Source: Ophthalmolycus amberensis (Eukaryota; Chordata; Actinopteri; Perciformes; Zoarcidae). From it: DNA of 64,000 nucleotides. The translations under genes were made by a program, and so were the position numbers. The notes beneath the pieces were generated by a model. That model worked only from the letters and a program-made list of their open reading frames with translations. It searched no databases and had not been told where the DNA came from. The number at the start of each line of letters is the position of its first letter. Within the stretch, counting starts at the first letter, position 1. Shown here piece after piece: positions 1 through 12,000 of the stretch. The stretch lies in NCBI GenBank assembly GCA_024529925.1, contig JAFEUB010001534.1:426001-490000 (forward strand). The letters are read 5' to 3'.

Positions 1-40
1 GCCGGCAGCAACTTCTGCAAGTCCAGGGTCACGGTGAAAG
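1..40 (+). CDS. ttn: Titin: C-terminal end of the Ig domain before N2A (I79-like)
   Basis: The window opens inside an exon. The 13 codons read AGSNFCKSRVTVK plus one base, then a GT donor at 41. This is the last beta strand of an Ig domain and resembles the end of the human Ig preceding I80, where the strand also ends in 'SKVTIK'. The following intron (41-709) shows nothing recognisable. Confidence 0.75.
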
Positions 41-3000
41 GTGACGTTTACTGCCATTTATTTACTTATTGCAGTCTTTGTAGAAGATGGAGTACGTTTC
101 ACTTATTTAAATCTGCTTTTCACCTGTGAAGTCAGTCATGTATGTTTTCTTTCTTTCTCTTCGTGTTGTTTCTTACTGTTATGATGTCATCGATTTTGTT
201 CTTATTATAAATGCTTTTATTGTTTCTGTTTTTACCATGTAAAGTCTCTTTGAGTGCCATTTACAACGCTATATAAATAAAATGTATTATTTACTGTACG
301 CACTCAACCAGATCCACCAGGGGTCCCAGATCCGGCTCCTTCTGACACGATGGGGCCGGTGAACGTTCTGTTTTGATGGTTTGTGATTATTTTGGGCCAT
401 TTTTTGTAGGATTGAGACAGCTTTACCCAACGAGAAGCTTTAGGTTTTATTCCAATGAAATCTGCTGCTCCAGTTGGTTTTGAGATCGACTGAGTTCAAC
501 TGATGACAAAACAACTTCTTTTTTACTTTATTACGTCTATTGTTCGGTCTGCTTTATGATGTAAGACCCTTTAAGGTTAAAAGTCTCCATCTGAACCAAC
601 AGGTCAAGTTGAGTTTGGTAACTGAGTTTGGTTGTCATTGTTGGATCAGTGGTTTTTGGGTTTTTTGTTTCAAGTCAGACGCTGGACTCACCTCTGTGAT
701 TTCTTTCAGGTAAAGAAGCCAAAGTCTCCCCCAGTGAGGCCACCGCCCCGGCTGCCCCCGCCCCGACTGTCGCCGCCCCGACTGTCGCCGCCCCGGCTGT
801 CGCCGCCCCGACTGTCGCCGCCCCGGCTGTCCCCGCCGCCCCGGCTGTCCCCGCCCCGACTGTTGCCGCCGCCGCCCCGGCTGTCCCCGCCCCGGCTGTC
901 CCCGCCCCGGCTGCCGCCGCCGCCCCGGCTGCCGCCGCCCCGGCTGCCGCCGCCCCGACTGTTGCCGCCGCCGCCCCGGCTGTCCCCGCCCCGGCTGTCC
1001 CCGCCCCGGCTGCCGCCGCCGCCCCAGCTGCCGCCGCCCCGACTGTCGCCGCCGCCGCCCCGGCTGCCCCCGCTCCGGCTGCCGCCGCCCCGACTGTCGC
1101 CGCCGCCGCCCCGGCTGCCCCCGCCCCGGCTGCCGCCCCGACTGTCGCCGCCGCCGCCCCGGCTGTCCCTGCCCCGGCTGTCCCCGCCCCGGCTGCCGCC
1201 GCCCCGACTGTCGCCGCCGCCGCCCCGGCTGTCCCCGCCCCGGCTGCCGCCGCCCCGACTGTCGCCGCCGCCGCCCCGGCTGTCCCCACCCCGGCTGCCG
1301 CCGCCGCCCCGGCTGTCCCCGCCCCGGCTGTCCCCACCCCGGCTGCCGCCGCCGCCGCCGCCCCGGCTGTCCCCGCACCGACTGTCGCCGCCGCCGCCCC
1401 GGCTGTCCCTGCCCCGGCTGCCGCCGCCCCGACTGCTGCTGCTGCTGCTCCGGTCAAAAGACTCGACAAACTGTTCTTCATCGAGGAACCTCAAAAGATT
1501 TCTGTCACAGAGAGTAAGTGGACTGTTAGAGGACGTGTGTCCTGACTGATCTGTCGAGGAATGGTCTCAACGAGGGATTCGCCTCTTAAAAACACTTTCA
1601 GGAAAACGACTTTGGTGTCTAGTTTATTGTTTTTGTGTTTAATTTTCAGACATTGCAGTTCATGTTAGAACAAGTTGAATGATGGGCAGACATTGTGTAC
1701 GAGTTGTAAATGTGTAAATGTGTTATGATTCGTCCATAAGATGAATTTGTTGATCCAAATCCGTGACAGACACAACTCCGGAGGACTCTGAACTGATCTG
1801 AACCGTAGGACAGATGACGCTTCTGTCAGATCCCACGTGAAGTTTCATGTCTTCTTATTCTTTCTTTGCAGAGGGCACCGCAACCTTCATCGCCAAGATC
1901 GGAGGCGACCCGATCCCCAGTGTGAAGTGGATGAAGGGGAAGTGGAGGCAGATCACGCCCGGTGGTCGCATCTCCATCGTGCACAAGGGCCAAGACGCCA
2001 AGATGGAGATCAGAGAGGTCACCAAGTCCGACTCCGGCCTCTACAGGTGCGTCGCCACCAGCACACATGGAGAGATCGAGTGCGGCGCAGAGATGGAGGT
2101 CACCAAGAAGGAAGCGGCGGCGGGAGTCGGAGACATGAGGACGAGGCTGAAGAGGTGAGACGGATTTCTTTATTTGACTCTTGGACGTTGCGGACAGATC
2201 GATTGAAATACCTGCTCTGATTGTGTGCTTTTGTCAGGACTCCCTCCAAGCAGAAGAGTCCAAAGAAAGAAGGAGACCTCAATATCGTAGAGTTGCTCAG
2301 AGGTCAGGACCCCAAAGATTACGAGAGGATCCTTCATGAGCATGGCATCCACGACTTCCGCACCATCCTGCAGGCCGTCGAGTTCCTCAAGAGGGAGAAG
2401 GAGACAGAGACCACAAAAGTGGTGAGAGAGTATTAATGAGTTCTGATCAGACGTTATTGAGTCCATCTAGACTTAAAAAAAACTTAGACAGAGCTAACTG
2501 TTTCCTCCTGTTTCCAGTCTTTATGCTAAGCTAACCAGCTGGCTGTATGAGTGTGGTATCCATCTATTCATATGACTCTCAGAGAGAAAGAGAACAGGGT
2601 TCACTGTTCCTCCATCACAGGAGATGAACCACAATGACTGGGGCTACCGTTGTAAGCTAACGTTGTAAGCTAACGTCGTAACGTGGTAAGCTAACGTGGT
2701 AAGCTAACGTCGTAAGCTAATGTGGGTTTTTTCCCGCTGCAGGAGGTGGAGCACGGCGGCCGGGTTGAAGAGGAGGACATGGCCAAACTCATCCAGCAGC
2801 TGGAGGGACGCGCCGCCACAGAGGTAACCGACTACAACCAGTCAAACACTGAACCAGGAGTTCACATTCAGTCCATGAACCGGATCCTGGATCCTCACAA
2901 ACATAAAGAATCATTTCAAGTCCTGACGGCCCACCACTGGTATTCACACCATTTGAAGCCCTAAAGTCTCTCACACTCAACCACTTACCAGGTGACCTCA

Positions 3001-6000
3001 GTAATTCCCTGAGGGTTCAGGGTTTAAGGTCTTAGGGGGAATATTGGGACTAGACCTTGCTCTAAACCCAACAGGAAGTCGGCCATTTTGAATTTTGTGT
3101 GAATTTCTGGTGTTCTTGGTAAAATCCAAGCACGGTCCTTTAACAGACTCCTCCTCTGGAGAAACTGTTTCAGGGTTACAAATGACAAACACTTTAGTCT
3201 CCACCAGAGTTTAAACCAGGTTCTGAATCCTCAGCCCGTCTCTGTGATCGAGGACATCAGTGACCAGACTACGACCGAGAACCAGGGCGCCACCTTCGAG
3301 TGCCAGATCCGGATCAACTACCCGGAGATCACCCTCACCTGGTACAAAGGCACCCAGAAACTGGACGCTGGCGACAAGTACGACATCAGCAGCGTCGGCG
3401 AGCACCACACTCTGCTCATCAAGAACTGCCAGGTCAAAGACCAGGGCAACTACCGCGTGGTGTGTGGCGCTCACATATCCAACGCCAAGCTCACCGTCAC
3501 AGGTCAGTCCGAGCGCCGCCGTTTCCTGTCCGGTCCGACGGACGCTGTCTGTCCGTCTGTAACGTGTCCTCATGTCCGACTCCTTTATGTCTTCATGTCT
3601 TTATCAGGAGCTGCTTCCAAGACCGGTGAGTCCTTCAGACTAACACCAAGAACTGACCTCTTAGAACCTGCTGGTTCTCTTTGTGTTCTGTGTTTCTTTT
3701 ATATTCGCCGGCTCTCGATACTTTTATATCGTATTAATATTAATACTTTACATATATGACATCCAATCAATGTAACATGAGTCTCATGTTGTGAAGTCAG
3801 ACGGTGACTCTGATCGTCTGCTTTTAGCCGAACAAATTCAGTTCACGAAACGCATCCGAAGCATCGAGGTCAGCGAACGCCACGGCGCCACCTTCGAGTG
3901 CGAGGTGTCCTTCGACGACGCCACCGTCGCGTGGTACAAAGACTCATGGGAGTTCAGAGAGAGCCCCAAATATAACTTCAAGACCGACGGCCGACGTCAC
4001 TTTATGACCATCCGTAATGTGACGGCCGAGGACGAAGGTCAGACGCTGGACTTTGTATTTATATAGTGTTTATTATTTATTTATTATTATTATTATTATT
4101 ATAACGAAAAGACAAAAATACTTCAAAATGTTGCCAATCTGCTGCATTGTACTTCATAATATAAAGTAATGGACAGTTTATAAATACATTTTATCATGTG
4201 GAGATGTACAGAAAAGCAATAGAAAGTCTGACTAAAGACACGTTTTACTAATTATTTAAAGAAATCTGATATCTTTAACATTGTAAACTTTTTTTTTTGG
4301 GACATATTTTACTCATCTGTACTAACTATTTATTTTACATATCTTTTCTGACATTTTACTAACTTTTTCTCTCAAATATTTTTTACGTATTTTTCGCACG
4401 TTTATGTTACTTGTATTTCACATATTTTTCAAATATTGAACTAAATTTTCACATATTTGACTCATATTTGACGTTACACTCAGGCTCTAATCTGAACATC
4501 ATTAATATGATGAGCATCATTAATATGATGAGCATTATGAATATGAGCATGATGAATGTCTCGTCAGGCGTTTACTCGGTGGTCGCCCGTCTGGAGCCGA
4601 TGGGAGAAGCTCGGAGCTCCGCTGAGCTTCACCTGTCAGACAAAGGTCCGTACGTTCGATTCCTTTAGAGCACGTTAGTGAAGCTTGTCTTCGCTCGGAG
4701 CTAATCTCATGTCCACTTGTTCCTTCACAGAGTTTGAGTTAGGGAAGGTTCCTCAGGGTGAGTACTTTAATAAACTAAGTGTTACATTCAAACTCAACAC
4801 GTTTGAATCACTAACTTAATATTAGTCCTATTAAATCAATATGAGCTGATTGAAGTTGTGTTTATGAACCTTCAGACGTCACCGACTCGTCGCTTCTTGT
4901 TCCAGAAGCAGCTTCTCTGTTCGTTAGAGGTGAGTCTAGTAGTACTAAACGTAAAGGTACAAACAGTTTAAAGACATCAGGACTAACTTTAAACTTCATT
5001 AACTCGTCATTTGAGTGAATACTTGTGATTCACCGTCCTAAAACCTTCATCCTCCTCGTCCTGATCCTCAATAACCGTGTGATCGTTTTCAACTCGTTTC
5101 ATATTCATTCAGACGTCGTTCTTCAACGTGTGAAGATTGAACTTCATCAGCAGAAGAGGATTTAAATCATCACGTTAAATTCACCAGGTTTAGTGTGAAC
5201 TCTGGTTTTAATGTCAAAGGTCAATAAATCACATTATTCTCAGAGATGAAGTGAAACACTTTGAGATGAAAGGATTCAGATGAAAGAAGTCTCAATTAGT
5301 CAAGATTTAATTCTAAGATTAAAGAAATTATTTTTTAAATTCAAGGCAGAATTGTGAGATTAAAATGAAAATAATTAAATTCAAATCTGAAATTAATCTG
5401 AATCCAGATTTTTATTTCAGAGATTTCAGTTCTGAGTCAAAGTAAAAAATCTGAATCAGATTTTTAACTTAAAAATGAAATGTTGAAAAGAGAGTCTGAT
5501 TTCTAACTTTGATGTTTTACATTTTCAGATTTTATTCTCATAATTCCTTGAGTTTAAATCAAAAAGTCTTCTTTTAAATAAACGTTTGAGATTAAAGCCG
5601 GTTTTGTGAGTTCTTATCTCAAACCTTTGATCCCAGAAGTGAAATAAATGAAAGTTCACTTTATTCAGAAGAAGATTGTTAGAAGCTCTCTGATTGGTCT
5701 CTACGGATGTAGAAGAAGAGTCTCTCTCGTCTCAGGTATCAACCCTCTTCTTCTTCTTCTACCTCATAATCCTCCATCCTCAGGTGTTCGTCCTTCACTC
5801 ATCTCGTCTCCTTGTTTCCTCGTGAATGTCGTTGGTTTGCTGTGAACCTCCTTCCTTTAATCAGAGGCGACTCTCGGGTCTCTCACGTCTAAGTTGACTT
5901 TTCTTCCTTTAGCAGAAGAGAGAGAAGCTGTTGGAGAAACAGTAGAGAGGACTCAGGTCCAGATGAGAGAAGAAGTCCCTGCAGGTACAAACCCTACCGA

Positions 6001-9000
6001 GCCGCTGATCTCACATCTGTTAGCCGCCATGTTTGTTTCTCTCTTAACGCTTCTAGAAGCTTCTCTTTGCTGATTTGCTGTAGATCTTCTGTTAGTCTCG
6101 TCTGTCTTCTTCTTCATGTCTTCTTCATGTCTTCTTCCTCTTGTTCTTACGCTCGTATTAACCCTCAGCAGAGCTTTGTGTTCACTAGAAAGTAGAAAGT
6201 AGAGCTTGGCCTTCACACTTTTAACGTGAACTTTCTTCATCTTCCAAGTTCCTGAGGTTTATATGAGACCAGAGGAGAAACCTGTAGCTCCACCTCCAGT
6301 CACAGGTATCTTTTCACCACTTCCTGTTTGTCCTTCATGTACTTCCTGTTTTGTTCTTGCATTCCTCTTAAAGAGCTAAAGTGATGACAGATTCTTGGTG
6401 ATAATATTTTAAAGAGCCTGAAGTAAAGAAGCTGCTTCGTGAGGAGATGATCGGCGCTCAGAGAGAAGAAGAAGCTCCAGAAGGTAACGTTCATATCAAA
6501 GTATTTTATTACTCCTTGATGGTTTCCTTTGTTCTTGATCTCACAGAGTCTCTATCGGCTCACATTCTTCACTCTTCATCAGACAATTTTCACGACAGTT
6601 GCAGAGTTTTATTTTTTATTCTTTGGGTAAATCCGATGATTACTTTTATATCTTTTATAGATGTTGATTTATAACAGCAGTATTTATGCATACTTTATAT
6701 ATAGAGAGAGAAATCTCTATCATAAATCATAAAATCCTTTTTCTTTGATATCTTGTTCTTTAGCTTCGTGTTCCTCTTCCTGTCTGTTTGACTTCATGTT
6801 GTCTAAACTCGCTCAGAGCTTCTTTCTGTCTGTCACGTCTGTTTCCTGTCTTGCTGAGTCATCTTCTCCTTCTTTCACCTCTTTGACTCTTGAAGCCTCT
6901 TGTTGACTCACAGTAATATTTCTCTGTTAACCTTGAAGAACCTTCAGTTTACGTCGAACCCGAACAAGATCAAGTGATGGTTCCCAGAAAGGTGGCACCT
7001 GAACCTCGTCCACCAAAGACTGAAACGGTTCCTCTTGAGCCTAAAGTGGCTCCTCAGAAACAGAAGGTTCCTGAGATGAAAGAGCCGAAAACGAAGCCTG
7101 AAACTGAACCTGCAAAGAGAAAAGCGGGCACCCCCAAAGAGACAGGTAGGGTGGTTCAACTGGAAGACTTTGTGTTCTACACTGTGTGTTTCTCTTTGTG
7201 TTTCACGTTGCAGTGGTTTCTAACAGGTTTGTGTAAGTCTTGATTGTTCTTGATGTTCTTCTACTAACCTCTTCACACCTTGTCTTAGTATCTGACTGTA
7301 GAGTAGAGTATCAATAACGAGGCCCTCACCTTGTTCTGACAATAATCTTATGATACTAAACTTCTTAATGTTGCCAGCTGGAGTCAAACCATCAGAGAAC
7401 TGAAGTGTCTCATCTTTGATTTGTGATGTCATGTGATGCAAACCAGTCTGGTCAGAGTGGGTTGTACTGTTGAAGCCTCAGTGGTTTTACAGCAGGTTAC
7501 TGAACATGTTCAATGTTCTTTAAAGCAACAGAACCACCAAAACCAGAAGAACCTGTAGTTCAGCCAGCAGCAACCAAGGTTCCTCCCTCAGCACCGGAAC
7601 GTCCTCCAGCTAAAGGTATTGATCGGTGACTTCAAGTCTTCAGTTGTCCTCTCGTGATCTTTCATCAACTGTAGGTTAAACAATCCATAATGTTCTCTTA
7701 AGTGCAAGATGAACCCAGACCAGAGGAGCCTGTAGTTCGTCCATCAGCACCACAAGCTACTCCACCCAAGTCTGAAGCTGTTCCACCTAAAGGTACTAAA
7801 ACGATGCTCTTATCAGGTTTCTTTATTCTTATGTTTTCTGTCTGTTTATCTTCTAGGAATATCTTTACGCATGCTAAGCACTCGTTAGAGTGCGACACCT
7901 TTGGGTTTGACTTTTCAAATTATGTTTAACGAGATAATCATGTTATACATAAATGTTCTTCAAAGTTGTCTCAGAACCGAAGACGTCTGAACCTGAAAGA
8001 AAACCTCATATGCTGGCTGGTAAACCTGAACCAGAAGCACCGAGGTCTGAACCAAAACCAGAAGAACCCAAGAAGGTTCTGGAAGAAACAAAGAGGGTCG
8101 CTGAGGTGCCAAAGAAGGTTTCAGAAACACTGAAGAGGGTACCAGAAGAACCCAAGAAGAAAGTACGAGAAGAAACACAGAGGGTTCCTGAAGCACCAAA
8201 GAGGGTTCCAGAAGAGCCAAATAAGGTTTCAGAAGAACCAAAGAAGGTTTTAGTCGAGCCAAAGAAGGTTTCAGAAGAACCAAAGGTTTTAGTAGAACTA
8301 AAGAAGGTTTCAGAAGAACCAAAGAAGGTTTTAGTCGAGCCAAAGAAGGTTTCAGAAGAACCAAAGGTTTTAGTAGAACTAAAGAAGGTTTCAGAAGAAC
8401 CAAAGAAGGTTTTAGTAGAGCCAAAGAAGGTTTCAGAAGAACCAAAGAAGGTTTTAGTAGAGCCAAAGAAGGTTTCAGAAGAACCAAAGAAGGTTTTAGT
8501 AGAACCAAAGAAGGTTTTAGTAGAGCCAAAGAAGGTTTCAGAAGAACCAAAGAAGGTTTCAGAAGAACCAAAGAAGGTTTCAGAAGAACCAAAGAAGGTT
8601 TCAGAAACGCCAAAGAGGGTACCAGAAACAGAAAAGCCTCCACAACCAGGTAGATACGTCTGAAAATCTTGTTGAACTAATCCTTCCACTTCTTGATCTT
8701 TTAACTCACAATCTGAATATTTAATTCTGAGCTATTGAGCTAAATCCTCAGAGGTTTTGTCCTGATGTCTGAGCTGTTGTGTGTGTTGTCTGTTCACTAC
8801 ATCACAACAATCACCAAATAGTAGAACAGAGGGAGATACCACAGGAAACAACAGCACTAGCTAAAACACAGCTGAAGGCAGAAACACCCATCAAAGGTAT
8901 GCTTCATCTTTCTCAGGTGCTTTTAGAAAACACAAATGTCAAACACTGACTGACACTTATTTGTCTCTGAAACCAGATGAGATTATTCCTTCTGGAAAAG

Positions 9001-12000
9001 TATTAGTGCAGTCTAAAGAAGCACCACAGCCGAGAGGTAGTGATTCATAATACATACAGATTAGTTAAAAATGAGGCTCACACTGAAATCTGGGATTTTG
9101 TGTCTTGATGGTTTTTGTCTTGTGTTTCCTCTTGGCCACCGCTCCATGGTGCAAATCTTCAATCTTCTTAAACTTATTCCAGTTCCCCCGAAGACTGATC
9201 TTAAGCAAACAACCGTAGTGCTTGAAGACAGCAGGAAGTCGTCTCTAAAGACGGGTGTTGGAGAGAAGATTCCTCAGCCAGAAGGAGTTGGACACCAGCA
9301 ACAGGAAGTCAGGAGATATGAAAGGGGAGCAGAGGTCAGGGAGTCAATTGTTAAAGAAGAAATGATAAGACAACAAATGGTTTCTGCAAAGGAAGAGGAG
9401 GAGGTTTCTACATGGTTCTGTGAAGTTCAGCAGGTTGAAGACACCGAGCCACTGGAGGACATTGAGCCAGAATACACTGAACATGAGGCTGAACTGGAGA
9501 AAATTCAACCTCATGATGAAGAAGACTTTCCAGAAGACAAAGCAGTGGACCGGAGAGAAGTATTGTCTTTGAGGTCCGTCTCTCCACCTCTAAAGGAAGC
9601 CAACCTTCTTCCATCAAACAGAGACGTCACACCTCCACCGGAAATGACTCGTCCCACGAAGAAAGTACTTCCTCCTCCAGATTCTGGGTTCACAACCCAA
9701 AAAGAGTTACTGGCTATCAAGAAAACCTCTCAAGAAAAGAAACATGTGGAAGCTGAAATTCCTTCAACTTACACCGAGCAGAGAGACATTACTGAATCAA
9801 TTGTGTTGGTACTTCATGATGAAGAAGAAACCGTCTCTCCAACAGAGGATCTTGTTCAACATAAAATCTCTTCTACATCTAAAGAAATCACTGCACAAGA
9901 GAAGTCTAGAGTGCATGAAGATGTCTCTCTTTTTAAGCAAGCTGACTCTGTTGAAGAGGAAGATGTTCGATCTGTAAGATTGATAGCTCGTACACCAGAA
10001 GATTTACCAGAAACTCCTCCCAAAAACACTCTTTCTTATCCTATAAAAGAACTTCCTCCCAAAAAAGAAGTAATAATCCCTAAAATGATGGAGTCTACAA
10101 TCATGAAATCTTCCAAAGCAGCAGGAGAAATGTATGTTAAAGGCATCGTACCTCTGGAGAAACCAACTCCTGTGTTGGAAGAAGTATCCTCCTCCTCCTC
10201 CGAAGAAGAACTTGTCCCAGAAACAAGATCGATACCAGCACGAATTCCTTCAGCTGAGAAAATGGTCTGTTCTGAGGAAGACATTTCACCGCCAAAAGAA
10301 CCGGTTCTGCCTCCTAAGAAAGCCTCTCCTGCCCTTCACAAAGCTGTTGTTGCTCCTGAAGAAGACTTCCTCCCTAAAGAAGTGACTCCACCCAAGAAAC
10401 CCATCACTAAAGGCAAAGTTGCTCCAACTAAAAGATCTCAAGTACCACCACAGAAGAAAGCTCCAACCCCTGAAGAAGAAACTCTTCCTTCCAAGAAGCC
10501 GGCTTCTCCGGCACAAAAGGTGATCACCCCTGAGGTGGATTCACCTGAAGAAGGAAGAACCTCTGCAGTTAAACCTCCATCAATAAGAGAAGATGACAAG
10601 AAAGCAAAGAAGGGAACACAGGAGAGTCAACAACAAACTCTTCAGAAAGGTATTCTTTCTTAATAGAGCCGATTAGGCTCCTGATCGTCATGAGATCAAC
10701 CCCTCTTTTAAAGATTTCTCTGTTTAATGTCACTTTAACATCTTCCATCTTCAATGACAAAAACAAAACTTTTAACACTAATCTTCACAATAATCTGTCT
10801 TCGTCTATTGTCTTTGAAACATGTTCTTTATGTTAACACTCCACCAGGTATAAACCTTTTTTGGTCTATTAACATCTTTCATTCTTGAGTTTTTGTTTTT
10901 CCTTCATCAGCTGAAGTTCTTTCACATCTTCTTGTTCTTGTTTGTGCTGTTAATTCATGTCTAAATCATCTTTTGTCTCTACTAAGTCTTGGTTGACCAT
11001 GTAGTTGTCTTGGTCGTGATCTTGGATCTTGTATTTTAAAGAGTCTCCTCCAGAGGAGAAGAAACCAGCTGCACCAGCACCAAAGCTTTCACCTCCTGCT
11101 GCTGCAGCCACAGCAGCTCCTCCTGCAGGTATTCAGTTCACTTTGTTCTTTCCTATTCTTCATTGGCTCATCAAGAGTCAGCCATGTTGTTTTTCTGTTT
11201 GTCCATTGTTTGTGTTCTTATTGTCTCACTTGTCTTCGGGTTGCCATATTTGTAACTTTCCGTGTCACTCGTTATATCTTGTTTTCTTGGTCGTGACTTT
11301 GGCATCTTGTATTCTCAAAGTTTCTCCCCCTGAGGAGAAGAAACCCTTTGCACCAAAACCAAAGCCTTCACCTCTTCCTCCTGCTCCTGCAGAGAAAGTA
11401 GCTCCTCCTGCAGGTAGTTTCTTCACTTGGTCTTTACTGTATGTTGTTGTAAAGTAAATGTCTGTTTGTTTTCTCTTCTGGCTTTTATCTAGTTGCTCTT
11501 GCACTTGCTGTCTACTGTGTCCTCAGTCTGTCTCTCTTCATTGACCATGTTGTTGTCTTGGTCGTGATCTTGGCATCTTGTATTTAAAGTGTCTCGTCCA
11601 GAGGAGAAGAAACCAGCTGCACCAGCATCAAAACCTTCACCTCCTGCTGCTCCTGCAGGTACTTCTTTCACTTTGTTCTGTGTAACTTAAACACACTGTC
11701 CTGTTTGTGTTGTGTGTTTGAAGATAGAAACCCTCCATGTTGTCTGGTTCTCTTAACATCTTTAATCTATTTGAATGTCTTCTCTTGGTCGTGACCTTTG
11801 GTATCTTGTACTAAGTGTCTCCTCCAGAAGAAAAGAAACTAACAACAAAACCAACACCAAAACCTCCAGCAGAAGAAGTTGTACCTCCTGCAGGTACTTC
11901 ATTCTGTTTGTCATATCTGTTGTTTAACTTCCTGTTTGTCCGGCCTCAAAGAAATCTGTTGGTCCGAACTCTTGAAATTGTCTCTGTTTTCTTTAAGTAT

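Noticed and set aside
635..1494. Minus-strand and other + frames over the Ala/Pro repeat (PPPRLS, GRRQPG, RGGGSRGG types)
   Set aside because: They are shadows of a 15-bp repeat. Only the APAV frame joins I79 and I80.
4906..4929. Shorter version of PEVK exon 2 as the main form
   Set aside because: Both acceptors keep the frame. The longer form resembles the human segment better, so it was preferred, but this is not certain.
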